From NCBI GenBank assembly GCA_963513935.1, contig OY740768.1, forward strand, positions 43,642,368-43,706,367: 64,000 nt of DNA, given 5' to 3'. The notes under the pieces were generated by a model. That model worked only from the letters and a program-made list of their open reading frames with translations, was not told where the DNA came from and did no database searches. Both the position numbers and the translations under genes were made by a program. The DNA comes from Aphrophora alni (Eukaryota; Arthropoda; Insecta; Hemiptera; Aphrophoridae). Positions 42,801 through 49,323 of this stretch are shown here, piece by piece (position 1 is the first letter of the stretch; every line of letters begins with the position of its first letter).

Positions 42801-45800
42801 AAATATCTATTAGTGTTTTAACTTAAACTGTTCTATTTTAACACATTACGGTTTTGACAATATTTCCCGATTCGATTATCTTACTTTTTATTGGACACAT
42901 GCAATCAATTGTTCTTACCATTTTTATAAAAGTTCACATTTTAGATCAAGACGTGTAATACTTTGATCATTATTAGTTTGATCTATAGTCTTAAGAACAC
43001 TCTTTTCTAAACTTAAGCCTTTATACTGAAAATACAAATTCATGAAAAAACACATGGGTTCATATTGTTCGTTTGTACAAAGAAATTGTCGTTTGTAATT
43101 GTTTATTAACGGTTTTATACACTCCGTTATACTAACCACGTTCTTTAATGAAACAACTCGTAATTGTCCTTATTAAAACCTTACATTTTCACATTTTTAT
43201 TGGTCTCTATTGTCCTTTAGGAACAACTCAAAAATCGAATACGACTGAACACTTTGAACGCTGTCTACCCAATTCTAACAGTTCGTCTTGCATGGCAACA
43301 ACCATTCCCCTCCATCACACAATACATCTTACATTTCACTTCTTAATTATTAGGTTTACACTAATTCTAATGACATTAATACACACAATACATTTCTCTG
43401 ACTATTTTTATCATTCACTTAGTTTTCAAATTTTATTTCTTTTTTGTTATTAAAAGTAATTAGACGATCTATTTTTCTAGCACCTCTGCCTTTCTTCTTT
43501 TTCATCTTGACCAAATACGTTCAAGTTCAAAGATTCTTGAGCCTTGCACTAAATTCAAATTTTAAATTGTACAATATTACAGTGTGCTTTTATCAACACA
43601 GTGGTATGTTCAGCATATTCACAACAAGGCATGAACCGACCTTAATCTCTTTATAGACCTAATTAAATATGTATTATATTATATATTCCATTATCACAGT
43701 ATAAAAATAATTTCATTTGTCATAAATTTTCCTCTCTTTTTTTAAATTATAGGATGAAACTAACCCTAATGAAAAAGTAATCACTAGAAAGAATTTAGTT
43801 TGTTTAGTTCATTAGAAAAATTTGCTTGTATTATTTTTATAATTAAATTATATGTCTTTCTTCATTAAATAATTATTAAATACTGTCAGTATTATTAAAT
43901 ATATGTTACATTTAAAATAAAAATTGAGAAAAGTCTCATTAATCATAATTATTTTAAAAATTCCTAAATTGCAGTAGCAATCAATACAACATAGTCTAAA
44001 GTAAGTCCATTCGATCGACTTTTAAAAATAAAGAGATACACAAAAAATGGAGTTTAGGTTAGTATATTTTAACTGAAAATATATTTATTTGCTCATTTTG
44101 TTAGCAAATAATTTTGAAAATTAATGAAAAAGTACAAAAAATTCTCATTTAAAAGTGTGTGGTGCAGTTCGTATGTGGCACATTTTGCATAATTTTGAGA
44201 TTTTTCACTTTGATTGTGTTAAGGTATCTTTTATTCCAATTGACAGTGATACCTTTATAGTTTCATTGAACTTTGATGAATTAATTCAACACTTTTGAGT
44301 CTCAAAAAACAGAGACATACATAATTAGTTCAACCATAGCCACATAAAAAAAAAAAATTATTATGTAAAAATAAATAACAGTTATTTATTTTTAATTTAA
44401 TTATTTAATACTTTCACAATCAAATCATTAGGTTAAATAAACTAATTTTTAAGAGGGAGGTGGGGCATGGAATCATCTGAATATTGATACACAATAATTA
44501 ACTACATAGTATAGTAGGTAGTACTTTAGCTAATTAATATAGTAATATACTTGTTACATCATTTATTATATGCTTTAAACTAAAGTGCACATTATTTCCA
44601 TTACATGAACATCAAATTTTGCCTTGATTACTTAAACTTTTTTAGTTACCTTTAAATATGCTTGCTAAACAAATGATAGACCATTAATTCTTTGTACTTT
44701 TCTCATTTAACTTCTGATTTCAGATGTCAGGGCCAGCAACAACACCATCTCGCCCTCAAGGTATACCATCCAGTGTTCCAATATCAAGTACAACAGAAAG
44801 TCTCTGGACTTTAAACACACTTCAATTAAAATGTCGTGTTAAAGACCACTTTATCAAATCGCTCGCTGATCAATTAATAGAACTTGCAAATCAAAAAGCA
44901 TGGTCTAGCAACAGACTTCAAGGAATCATTAGTAAAGATCCTGTCAAAACATATGACTTTGACCGTGTAACACTGATGGAATATATTGAAGGACACCCTC
45001 CTCCACAGCTGTTAGTAGATCTCCAGGTAAGTCAGAAGATAAGTACTTTTTAGGAACAGGAACATTATTTCTGTTGTAATGCTGCATTTATTTTCAACAG
45101 TAGTATAAACAATCACTATTTTTTAAATTTATTTATTTTATTTTTAAAATTTTTTTACCAATGTAAAGTCTTAATTTTTAGAGACATATGAGAGTTTTAA
45201 TCAAACTTCTTTAGTAGAAAAATAAAATATTAATATTAATTTTAATAATAAATGAAACACTGGTACTCTAAGATCCACAATAAGCGAACAATTACTATCA
45301 TCTTCAGTTATTATTTGTGCATAAATCAACAATCCAAGAGATGGTAGGCCCATGGATCATACAGACACCTGTATGACTCTCACAGAACCCACCATCCAGT
45401 CCAATGGCGCTACCATACATGAAGTCAAATAGAATAACTTGGCATGACTACTTTGACTTATTTCCTTTTATCTCCTATTGGAGCATAGGGCGTCCAGAAG
45501 AGCTCTCCATCTGTCCCTGTCTCCAGCAAGTGCCTTCACTTCTCCCCAAGTCTTATTTACCATTATTAAAAAAGCAAAAGAGGTTAATAAGACTTGGCAT
45601 GACTAGTTTATTTTAATTAGCATTTAACTTATGGACCTAGCTTCTCTTGGGTCTCAGTAAAGTTTGTACATGACCAAACAAGAGCAGATGACAACTTAGT
45701 TCTTGAAACGTTGTCTTGTTGATGTGCTAGCTTTTGTGGAAATTAAAGTTTCATTTAATATTCACTGCAAATTTTCTACAAGTTTTGATTATTATTATTA

Positions 45801-48800
45801 AGTGAATATGGTCTTTGGTTGTATATTTTATTTTTTTAAAACATATTTATAGAGTTAGAAACTAATGACCATCTCTTTTGTCATGTACAAACATCATTTT
45901 TATTGAGCTGTACACTCTCTATATTTATATTTTTTTTTTGTATGGATTGTTAATATCTCACAAAGCAAACAAGGAGCAACATCACAACTTTAAATATTGT
46001 AATTATTTTATATTATTAATAATTATATTTTAATTATTTTGTTCTTTTTTCATATGGTAAGGCTAGGCTAAGATTTTTAGTTAAAAAAAGAAAAGAAACA
46101 TATCTAATTAGTAGAAAAAGTTAGTAACAGATTTATACCCATATTGTATTTGGATATATAATGAATACCGGTTATTAATGATGTTCATTTTAAATATTTA
46201 ATTACATTTTTCAGACTGAACCCAAATATTCTTCAACACATGTTTGGGACTTTAAAGTTTTAAATTCATATGGGAATGACTTTCTTCTTGTAGGATGGTC
46301 CCCTTGCCCTTCAAATGATATAACAGGTGTCCAGGTATTTTAAGAGACGTTTTAAACTTCTGATATTAGATATATTTATTTATAATTTATTTACTTAGTC
46401 ACCAAAAATCAAAAAGAGACTAAAGATAGCTATAATAATCAAGCATCATGAATGTGATTATTTTATATTTTCATTTTGAATATGAAAAAAAAAAAATCTC
46501 ATTTTATTGACAACTGTATTTTTCTTTATGACAAACAAAAATATTTATATTTTCTAGAAAATCGGTCCTATTGGGTCTTTGTAGTTGTTAATGTTTTGAA
46601 ACCATCTATTATCTTCACTCATTTTCTAAAACTTAAAATAAACACATTGTCTCGTAAAAAAATAAAATCCTTGTATGTTGTCCTCTAAAATTTTGAAATT
46701 CAGTGTTTAATGATGACGCTTAATATAATTTAAAATTTTGTTTAATTATTCCCAAACTGATTTTATTTCATAGGTCCTATGATTATTTTGATAAAAAATT
46801 CTATTTAATTCTAGAAAGAGCATTCAAGTAGAAAAGATATGTCAAAAAATTATGAGTACCCAGCACAATTCGGGTACAGTTGTAAATTTATCATTTTACA
46901 TTTTCATAATCATGCATTGATAACCATTATTTGGGTGAAAGTTTTGTATACAAGGTGACTTTATTAAGTCCTATTGTTAGGCATGCGATAACATTATTGA
47001 ATATTATGAACAAAATTGAACCCATCATATTGTACAAGAGATTATGAGAAGCAGTTGAACCATGCCTTAGAATTGAGGAGGCATGTTTGAAAACACAACT
47101 TCGTTGCGTCAACCAAATTAACACTCTAAGAATACAATCAATATAACTTTGCTCTCTAATATAGAATATGGAAAAACCTCCCTAATTTTTTGTTACTTTG
47201 TAGTAGTCTTTGTGCTGACAGAGACCAAAGATAGGTATGATCTGAGATTTCATCTGGGAAACATCAGCTTTGATGATGTCTTTATAATGTCCTAAGTAAA
47301 AAGTATTTGTGTCTCAGCAATCATTGTTATAATTAGAGTTATCGAGAAAAAATAGGATTACTGTAATTTTTGTGTTCATGTATATATAATACCTTGAAAT
47401 AATATATGTTCATGTAAAGCCCCATTTATAAAAATGTTTAATATTTGGAGTAAGATTAAGATCCATACTACTAAAAAATGATACTATCATGGAAATAAAA
47501 TTGAATAAATTTTGATATATCAAGATTTAAGTACTAAATGCAGAGATTTTTCTAATGCAAAACTGTAATACTACCTCAATAATGTGTATAATCACAATAA
47601 ACTAAAAATAGAAAGAAAAAAAAAGAAAAAGAAAAAAAAATCTGCTAAATACATAAATCAGATCCTCTTTAATATTTTGTAAAGTTAAAAAAATTTAATA
47701 GAATAAATTTTAAGTATATTAATTAAATATTAGTTATCATGGATAGAAAGATGTATAGGTGAAAAGTTATTCTTTAGAAAAATATTTGTTCAAAATTTAG
47801 AAAATTTACTAACATTTTTCTTGTGGAATTTTGTCTAAAATTTCGTAAAACCGACTACATAACAAATTTTAGTAAAATTGAATTAAAATTTTAACTCTAC
47901 AGGTTTCCTTATACACACATAAATATATAACAGTTTGACATGTAATTTTGTTTAGTTTCATAGCGTTCAATCTGTTTTTGATCTCTCTCATTGAAATGCA
48001 GACACCCAATATATTGAAATGTCAACTAATTTTACTCATAATACTAATAACACACAATTTCTGCCTTTGGCTTTGTGTATGTGTATGAGAGAGATCTTGA
48101 TACATAAACTGATTGAACACTATGAAACTAAACAAAATAACATGTCTAACTTTTTCAATGTTAAATAGAAATTCTAAATAATATTTAATAATGATAATAC
48201 TAGTTGGTAAAAAAAAAAAAAAAAAATTTAAAAAAAAAAATTAATGTTTAATAGGGCACATAGTCTATTAGTTTAGATTTTGTATGGATATGTGACACAG
48301 GCTTTGTATACTATTAGGTAATGCTAAGGACCACTTTCCAAGGTAAGCCTGTGTCTCCTATCCATATAAAATCTAAACAAAATCAATAAATTAAAAATGA
48401 TATTTTAATTGCATAAACTCAAAATTTAAAAAAAGAATCAGTAACATTTACTATTGTATTTGGTTCAATATAATCTCTTGGCAAGTAACCTCTAGTGGTC
48501 TGAAGTTTATCAAATTAAAATTTGCAAACCATCAGCCCAACATAAACACATGGTAAGATATTTATTATGTTATTAAGTATTTATTTTGCCTCCATGTCCA
48601 TAACGACTTTTCTATTTATATTATAATATTATGCAATAGTATATATAATATTAATTTAGGGCTTATTTATGCAGTAAAGAAAGTATTATTGGGCTGTTCT
48701 GAAATGTAAAATTACAACAAAATTGAATGTTGACTTAAGTTTCTTGTTAGCATTGGTGTTATATTAATCTTAATTTGGACAAGTAAGCAGTTTCACATGT

Positions 48801-49117
48801 TTACAAGGGAATCAAAAACTTAATTTGTAATTTTAATATAAATGTTTAAAAAATATATATATGAATGGGGTTTTAGGGAGTATGTGAAATGTATTGTTAT
48901 TTGCATGTTATCTCTCAGATTTTGTAACGTTATCATTTTTTTTACTTTACAGATTTTTGTGAACGGACTACTAAATCAAAAAATTCACTCACAAGCTCGA
49001 GACAAAGCCTTACTTCATCCAATTTCTCTCAGCGAAGGTCAGATACTTGTCCAGTTATTTTCAAAACATGTTGATGAACATATTGACGAAGTAGGGAGGA
49101 TTTTATACCCCCTGTAA
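2212..49117 (+). CDS. 14-exon coiled-coil, proline-repeat, FN3-like protein (gene-level entry; 5' end not seen)
   Basis: Exons join as 2212-2852, 5934-7044, 8130-8228, 14222-14533, 19146-19244, 28340-28429, 30121-30219, 30678-30755, 34316-36092, 37170-37210, 43753-43776, 44724-45026, 46215-46334 and 48953-49117. All have AG acceptors and GT donors. Phases agree at every junction and the total is 4,959 nt, 1,652 codons plus stop. Seen: residues 1-130 low complexity, about 130-690 mostly heptad-rich coiled coil, 722-843 a duplicated CQNC module, 844-1449 proline-rich with 91-residue tandem repeats, 1458-1558 a predicted helical segment, 1559-1652 FN3-like strands. No signal peptide is visible because the N-terminus is missing. 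The layout suits an intracellular scaffold (inference). I do not recognise the family; RIM-binding or centrosomal coiled-coil proteins were considered but no diagnostic SH3 domain is present. Transcript data would settle the model. Confidence 0.8.
2853..5933 (+). other. Intron between exons a and b
   Basis: AT-rich intron. About 2960-3290 has loose similarity to about 15110-15430, which may be an old dispersed repeat. A direct pair lies near 5236-5330 and 5415-5510. A GC-richer stretch at about 5088-5125 could be a retroposon remnant. No coding was seen. Confidence 0.5.
5236..5510. repeat. Diverged direct repeat pair, about 180 bp apart
   Basis: Two stretches of about 95 bp each run from AATGCAATAAAAATT or ACATAATAAAAATTTG, through TGGATAAATTYTGAAAAGAAT, to ACCTGGTATTAT or ACCCGGTATAAT. 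Function unknown. Confidence 0.5.
5934..7044 (+). CDS. Exon b: main coiled-coil exon
   Basis: 1,111 nt from a TTTCAG acceptor to a GTAAGT donor. It takes one base to complete the split codon from the previous exon and ends in phase 0. It encodes about 370 residues of nearly continuous charged heptads. The coil is broken at residues 296-309 (6178-6219) by LPALMVWFLWKMLN, then about 40 less charged residues, after which the coil resumes. The hydrophobic run is too short and too flanked by charge for a confident membrane span; it may be a helical hairpin or binding site. Confidence 0.85.
7045..8129 (+). other. Intron between exons b and c
   Basis: About 1.1 kb of AT-rich sequence. I see no repeats, reading frames or other structure beyond the splice signals. 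Confidence 0.6.
8130..8228 (+). CDS. Exon c: 33-codon coiled-coil exon
   Basis: Acceptor TTTCTAG and donor GTAAGT; 99 nt, phase 0 at both ends. The translation (beginning IKDLRTSLRQKSK) continues the coiled coil with regular Leu/Ile spacing and many Glu and Lys. It joins in frame with the exons either side. Confidence 0.8.
8229..9559 (+). other. Intron 5' part before the LTR relic
   Basis: AT-rich, with a TA microsatellite at about 8679-8715. An open frame at 9213-9446 has no recognisable features and is unlikely to be coding. Confidence 0.5.
9878..10612 (-). pseudogene. Broken gag-like coiled-coil gene of the LTR element
   Basis: On the minus strand a frame opens with ATG at 10612-10610. 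It is interrupted by a TGA near 10460, a TAA near 10177 and another stop near 10061, and the same frame can be followed to about 9878. Its residues are mainly Lys, Glu, Asn and Gln with repeated KLEQN- and ELKQ-like heptads. That composition and its place after the 5' LTR suggest gag; no zinc knuckle is visible. Confidence 0.6.
10855..12638 (-). repeat. LTR copy 1 (1.78 kb)
   Basis: In plus orientation it begins TGTAAT and ends ATTACA, a TG...CA terminus pair. It shares blocks with LTR copy 2, including CCTTTTTGTTCTGAAATA and GACGTGGATACCAATCACGT. About 65 bp inside the low-coordinate end (about 10901-10918) lies the reverse complement of TGGCGCCCAACATGGGGC, which resembles a lysine-tRNA primer binding site although it lies within the LTR. 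Confidence 0.8.
12643..13736 (+). other. Intron sequence after the LTR relic
   Basis: AT-rich with no recognised coding. The open frame at 13454-13660 has no supporting features. Confidence 0.5.
13747..13818 (+). mobile_element. 72-bp truncated retroposon with 10-bp target duplication
   Basis: A GC-rich insert in AT-rich intron, ending in six A residues and flanked by perfect TTGTAACCAA copies at 13737-13746 and 13819-13828. It contains a short hairpin (GTGAGGCCTC / GGAGGCTTTCAC). Long duplications plus an A-tail are the signature of LINE-type target-primed insertion, here severely 5'-truncated. The parent family is not identified. Confidence 0.75.
14222..14533 (+). CDS. Exon d: end of coiled coil and acidic linker
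   Basis: 312 nt (104 codons), phase 0 at both ends, acceptor TTTTCAG and donor GTAAAA. The first 50 codons are a strong coiled coil (LRKELERERNEKEVY and following). The rest is a Ser/Asp-rich linker ending PPTIPYVP. The preceding 6-kb intron carries the LTR relic at 9560-12638. Confidence 0.8.
14534..15528 (+). other. Intron sequence
   Basis: AT-rich. The stretch at about 15110-15430 loosely resembles 2960-3290. The open frame 15029-15217 shows no family features. Confidence 0.5.
15537..16088. mobile_element. hAT-type MITE (8-bp TSD ACTAACAG)
   Basis: Perfect 14-bp terminal inverted repeats, CAGTGGCGGCGATA at 15537-15550 and its complement at 16075-16088, are flanked by identical 8-bp duplications at 15529-15536 and 16089-16096. 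An 8-bp duplication with a CAGTG terminus is characteristic of the hAT superfamily. The 552-bp body is GC-rich compared with its surroundings and encodes no transposase. Confidence 0.93.
16613..16930 (+). mobile_element. Possible left end of an element related to the foldback at 24143
   Basis: Begins TACCGGGTGTTCAAAATG after a TATATA run and shares layout with 24141 onward (TACTGGGTGAATAAAAAGTC), including a later ACCTCATTTT block. No right end was found, so it is at most a truncated copy. Confidence 0.4.
17480..17770 (+). pseudogene. hAT transposase C-terminal (dimerisation) fragment
   Basis: The 96-residue frame contains YPNITTAVQIFLALPVSVAS followed by GERSFSKI and LTNLSIISIEHNR, the hallmark block of the hAT C-terminal dimerisation domain, closest in style to ZMYM-like hAT proteins. 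Upstream (about 17330-17480) the same strand carries broken coding with stop codons. The DDE catalytic region is absent, so this is a dead remnant. Confidence 0.85.
18170..18208 (+). mobile_element. Right terminus of the hAT element
   Basis: The sequence CCTAGTTATGGCCCTG at 18193-18208 is the reverse complement of a common hAT terminus starting CAGGGCC. It lies 440 bp after the transposase fragment, after a C-rich run. No matching left terminus was found, so the element is truncated. Confidence 0.6.
18410..18790 (-). mobile_element. 3' fragment of a non-LTR (LINE) retrotransposon
   Basis: On the minus strand, a frame ending at 18593 reads FLFKRTLKSFLLTKAYYSDQ then KYLND and a stop; this block closes the ORF2 of many arthropod LINEs. 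Just upstream NNLPSHI appears in another frame, so there is a frameshift. A 3' UTR of about 180 bp follows, ending in AATAAA-type repeats. 5' truncation is extreme. Confidence 0.7.
19146..19244 (+). CDS. Exon e: CQNC-module repeat 1, first half
   Basis: 99 nt, phase 0 at both ends, acceptor TTTTTTCAG and donor GTAAGT. Its last 17 codons read D-V-P-x5-L-x2-A-L-x2-S-x and align without gaps to the end of the exon at 30121-30219, which has the same length and phase. With the next exon it forms the first copy of a duplicated module. Confidence 0.8.
19625..20203. mobile_element. Palindrome built from Penelope-like terminal sequence
   Basis: Two arms of about 240 bp (19625-19862 and 19969-20203) are reverse complements around a spacer of about 106 bp. 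Both contain ATGCCTAACGGCGAAACATA (right arm around 20122-20141; left arm on the minus strand at about 19684-19703). The same AATGCC-loop-GGCGAAAC layout occurs just past the Penelope coding region near 49740-49770, which supports a Penelope origin. Confidence 0.65.
21240..21375 (-). pseudogene. N-terminal stub of a pogo/Tigger transposase
   Basis: ATG at 21375-21373 (minus strand) starts MATKRKRNVLTMAQKLDAL, which matches the beginning of the CENP-B-like helix-turn-helix DNA-binding domain of Tigger transposases. After about 45 codons it runs into a stop near 21240. The DDE domain is absent. Confidence 0.7.
21677..21755. repeat. Dispersed 80-bp repeat shared with 56651-56740
   Basis: Both copies run from AATGTAAYAGCAGATATTTC through GGATAAAATAAAGCAA to GTTTCAAAATATT at roughly 90% identity by eye, in the same orientation. 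Its parent family is unknown. Here it forms one arm of the hairpin within the Tigger remnant. Confidence 0.7.
21928..24142 (+). other. Intron sequence with a short tandem duplication
   Basis: AT-rich. Apart from the tandem pair at 23064-23208 nothing stands out. The frame at 22773-22973 (minus) has no recognised features. Confidence 0.5.
23064..23208. repeat. Tandem duplication, 2 x about 72 bp
   Basis: Copies 23064-23135 and 23136-23208 both contain CATTACACTTT, GATGTCCATT and ACATGTAACAGACAATT. About 85% identical by eye. Confidence 0.85.
24367..27410. mobile_element. TTAA-flanked non-autonomous DNA transposon nested in the foldback
   Basis: TTAA at 24363-24366 and 27411-27414 flank 18-bp inverted ends, GAGGAGGCCGGAGTCAAC on the left and the complement of GAGGCGGCCGGAGTCAAC on the right (one mismatch). 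TTAA duplication is used by piggyBac, Kolobok and Sola3. The ends lack the CCY start usual in piggyBac and begin with purines, so Kolobok is a better guess. The 3,044-bp body has only short frames (25435-25671, 26424-26606, 26865-27095) without recognisable transposase. Confidence 0.8.
27415..27641. repeat. Central hairpin of the foldback element
   Basis: About 95-bp arms (GAATGGTGAAAACCAGAG on the left, its complement on the right) surround a loop of about 35 bp. It is the innermost part of the 667-bp palindrome. Confidence 0.9.
27864..28339 (+). other. Intron sequence before exon f
   Basis: AT-rich with several homopolymer runs and a polypyrimidine tract at the acceptor. Nothing else was seen. 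Confidence 0.5.
28340..28429 (+). CDS. Exon f: CQNC-module repeat 1, second half
   Basis: 90 nt, phase 0, acceptor TTTTTAG and donor GTAAAT. Begins ACQNC and then has T, L, IL and Q at the same spacing as the exon at 30678-30755. The two cysteines have CxxC spacing, which could bind metal or form a disulfide, but a lone CxxC per repeat is not a recognised zinc finger. It lies after a 9-kb intron packed with transposons. Confidence 0.8.
28430..29732 (+). other. Intron sequence after exon f
   Basis: AT-rich. No repeat or reading frame was recognised. Confidence 0.5.
29746..29909. mobile_element. Small foldback element with 13-bp target duplication
   Basis: Arms of about 55 bp (29780-29834 and 29855-29910) pair around a 20-bp loop. 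The direct repeat GAGTTAGGGTGTT occurs at 29733-29745 and 29910-29922, bracketing the insert. A 13-bp duplication is more typical of retroposition or Penelope insertion than of cut-and-paste elements. Confidence 0.75.
30121..30219 (+). CDS. Exon g: CQNC-module repeat 2, first half
   Basis: 99 nt, phase 0, acceptor TTGTTATAG and donor GTAAGG. The second half reads D-I-P-x5-L-x2-A-L-x2-S-K, matching the exon at 19146-19244 position for position. It has two further cysteines (TEC at the start, PRC in the middle) that the first copy lacks. Confidence 0.8.
30220..30677 (+). other. Short intron between exons g and h
   Basis: 458 bp of AT-rich sequence without recognised features. Confidence 0.5.
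30678..30755 (+). CDS. Exon h: CQNC-module repeat 2, second half
   Basis: 78 nt, phase 0, acceptor TTTTTTCAG and donor GTGAAT (weaker than the others). Begins NCQNC and shows T-x3-L-x2-IL-x3-Q as in the exon at 28340-28429. It leads directly into the proline-rich exon after a 3.6-kb intron that contains two transposase pseudogenes. Confidence 0.75.
30756..31889 (+). other. Intron sequence, 5' part
   Basis: An AT microsatellite lies at about 30850-30882. The open frame 31077-31334 has no recognised family and reads as chance. Confidence 0.5.
31890..32550 (+). pseudogene. Tc1/mariner-like transposase pseudogene
   Basis: The plus strand carries FSDEHHVYLNG (32188-32220), a stop, then EKPFHILEQFWCAVSANG. 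This is the pattern around the first catalytic Asp of IS630/Tc1-type transposases (D-E-x-H-F, then W-C-A/G). Upstream the frame is broken by stops, and downstream the second and third acidic residues cannot be identified with confidence. Inactive. Confidence 0.7.
33090..34045 (-). pseudogene. mariner transposase pseudogene
   Basis: On the minus strand the order of motifs follows mariner: N-terminal EQRANLRFLV near 34040, a GRSSTSSTDENI-like linker near 33860, IITYDKT near 33595 in place of the usual ITGDE, then GNASAHTALSVKFFLAKK near 33310 (Asp lost from DNAPAH) and YSSDLPKCYFF near 33220 (third Asp lost). Multiple stops and frameshifts confirm it is dead. It sits just upstream of the proline-repeat exon. 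Confidence 0.85.
34316..36092 (+). CDS. Exon i: proline-rich exon with 91-residue tandem repeats
   Basis: 1,777 nt, acceptor CCATACAG and donor ACAG/GTATTG, entering in phase 0 and leaving in phase 1. It is open for about 590 codons, rich in Pro, Ser, Thr, Val and Glu and almost free of aromatic residues, so probably disordered. Four complete 273-bp repeats run from 34418 to 35509, with a fifth that diverges after about 35 codons. The tail (35615-36092) keeps a short IPP-x-T/S-x-V-N-E-like motif. The unspliced reading frame stops at 36112, so a read-through transcript could end here; the matching phase of the next exon favours splicing. Confidence 0.85.
34418..35614 (+). repeat. 273-bp in-frame coding tandem repeat (4 full copies plus a partial fifth)
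   Basis: Copies start at 34418, 34691, 34964, 35237 and 35510, exactly 273 bp apart. Each begins with codons for LPPEESV and includes QVDLSSNEMSSEL and SPGYGIPPATSVNE. Copies 3 and 4 are almost identical at nucleotide level, pointing to recent duplication or homogenisation. The fifth copy diverges after about 35 codons. Confidence 0.97.
36113..37169 (+). other. Intron between exons i and j
   Basis: AT-rich. The frame at 36785-37123 is Lys-rich and unsupported. No repeats were recognised. Confidence 0.5.
37170..37210 (+). CDS. Exon j: 41-nt linker exon
   Basis: Acceptor ATATTTCAG and donor GTAAGT. It supplies the two bases needed to complete the codon split at 36092, and then encodes LSQLPVPSSVPKN, similar in composition to the preceding Pro/Ser region. 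It ends in phase 0. Confidence 0.7.
37765..37990 (-). repeat. Three degenerate tandem copies of a short coding motif in the relic
   Basis: On the plus strand GGTGACCATTTCACTTGCCC and close variants start near 37773, 37871 and 37946. On the minus strand copies one and three encode NHNGQVKWSP- and NHDGQVKRSP-like residues, while the middle copy is out of frame. Confidence 0.6.
38248..38721 (-). pseudogene. Retroviral-type aspartic protease fragment
   Basis: The frame has the catalytic triplet in EIDTGAQWSF and the second conserved element VIIGCSALDKY about 70 residues later, as in LTR-retrotransposon proteases; the expected spacing and the flanking hydrophobic strands are present. It is open for 157 codons. 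Cleavage of gag-pol would be its role in an intact element; here its neighbours are broken. Confidence 0.85.
40590..41430. repeat. Degenerate tandem repeats, about 190-bp period
   Basis: Copies starting at 41116 and 41305 share AGTCCAGGCT, a TTGATG...GATGAA block, an ATCARCTGTTTTA block and TTGCTATTGTAAT-like ends. A third diverged copy begins near 40596. Family unknown. Confidence 0.5.
41887..43581 (-). mobile_element. Solo LTR (copy 2, TSD GTGT)
   Basis: Begins TGTAAT and ends ATTACA; GTGT at 41883-41886 and 43582-43585 is the target duplication. Its 1,695 bp align along their length with LTR copy 1 at 10855-12638. With duplications directly at both ends it is a solo LTR, separate from the protease relic next door. 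The orientation follows copy 1. Confidence 0.85.
43753..43776 (+). CDS. Exon k: possible 24-nt micro-exon
   Basis: Acceptor AAATTATAG and donor GTAATC bracket eight codons, DETNPNEK, phase 0 at both ends. It can be included or skipped without altering the frame, so it may be alternatively spliced. The donor is weak and the exon is short, so this is the least secure exon of the model. Confidence 0.45.
43777..44723 (+). other. Intron between exons k and l
   Basis: AT-rich with no recognised repeats or coding. Confidence 0.5.
44724..45026 (+). CDS. Exon l: conserved-looking helical segment
   Basis: 303 nt (101 codons), phase 0, acceptor TGATTTCAG and donor CAG/GTAAGT. After a Ser/Pro-rich start come about 60 residues with amphipathic helix character (KDHFIKSLADQLIELANQ and following) ending EGHPPPQLLVDLQ. 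It starts with ATG, so an internal promoter could make a short C-terminal isoform, though nothing in the sequence demands this. Confidence 0.8.
45027..46214 (+). other. Intron between exons l and m, with a possible element end
   Basis: Around 45685-45760 the sequence GAGCAGATGACAACTTAG followed by GAAACGTTGTC resembles terminal motifs of retroelements, but no coding or boundaries were found. The frame at 45404-45616 is unsupported. Confidence 0.4.
46215..46334 (+). CDS. Exon m: first half of FN3-like region
   Basis: 120 nt, phase 0, acceptor TTTTTCAG and donor CAG/GTATTT. The translation has alternating hydrophobic strands with WDFKVLNSYGNDFLLVGWSP, which recalls the B and C strands of a fibronectin type III domain (conserved Trp followed by Pro). 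Assignment is by eye only. Confidence 0.75.
46335..47929 (+). other. Intron between exons m and n, 5' part
   Basis: AT-rich with an A/G-rich run near 47610-47640. Nothing else was recognised. Confidence 0.5.
47932..48150. mobile_element. Foldback MITE-like inverted repeat
   Basis: Arms of about 58 bp (47934-47992 and 48085-48148) contain ACATGTAATTTTGTTTAGTT and its near-complement plus a GATCTCTCTCAT block. A spacer of about 90 bp separates them. No terminal duplication is obvious. Confidence 0.7.
48268..48380. repeat. Short hairpin element
   Basis: TAGATTTTGTATGGATATGT and the following ACACAGGCT are complemented by AGCCTGTGT and ATCCATATAAAATCTA about 45 bp further on. A small foldback insertion is likely. 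Confidence 0.7.
48953..49117 (+). CDS. Exon n: terminal exon, rest of FN3-like region and stop
   Basis: Acceptor TTTACAG; 54 codons then TAA at 49115-49117. Begins IFVNGLLNQKIHS, followed by ALL and LSEGQILVQLFSKH, consistent with strands C', E and F of an FN3 fold where a 'V-NG' turn is common. A GTAAAA at the stop could act as a donor, but AATAAA signals follow within 120 bp, supporting a terminal exon. Confidence 0.75.
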   Translation: MFVNGLLNQKIHSQARDKALLHPISLSEGQILVQLFSKHVDEHIDEVGRILYPL

Positions 49118-49323
49118 AACTTTTGTGTTGTGTTGATGTGTATGTGATGAAGACAGTCCAACTAGACCTTTCTTTGTAACTTCTAGTCGTACAAATAACT
49201 AACAAATTGATATTATCTAGAATATTATTTTAATAAAAATGTAAAGTGTAAATAATGTATAAACAAAACGAAACATAGAGAATATTTTCATAATTCTGTC
49301 TAGATCATTGTTAAACTAATAAA
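49118..49323 (+). promoter_or_regulatory. Probable 3' UTR with two poly(A) signals
   Basis: AATAAA occurs at 49232-49237 and again at 49318-49323, at suitable distances from the stop codon at 49115. No further in-frame coding follows; Penelope-element sequence begins by about 49720. Confidence 0.5.

Noticed and set aside
44724..45053. Separate single-exon gene starting at the ATG of exon l
   Set aside because: The region starts at a good splice acceptor and ends at a strong donor, with phases matching its neighbours, so it is treated as an internal exon.
45690..45740. Hammerhead-like GATGAC...GAAACGTTGTC sequence
   Set aside because: The required core CUGANGA is not present and helix II cannot be paired convincingly.
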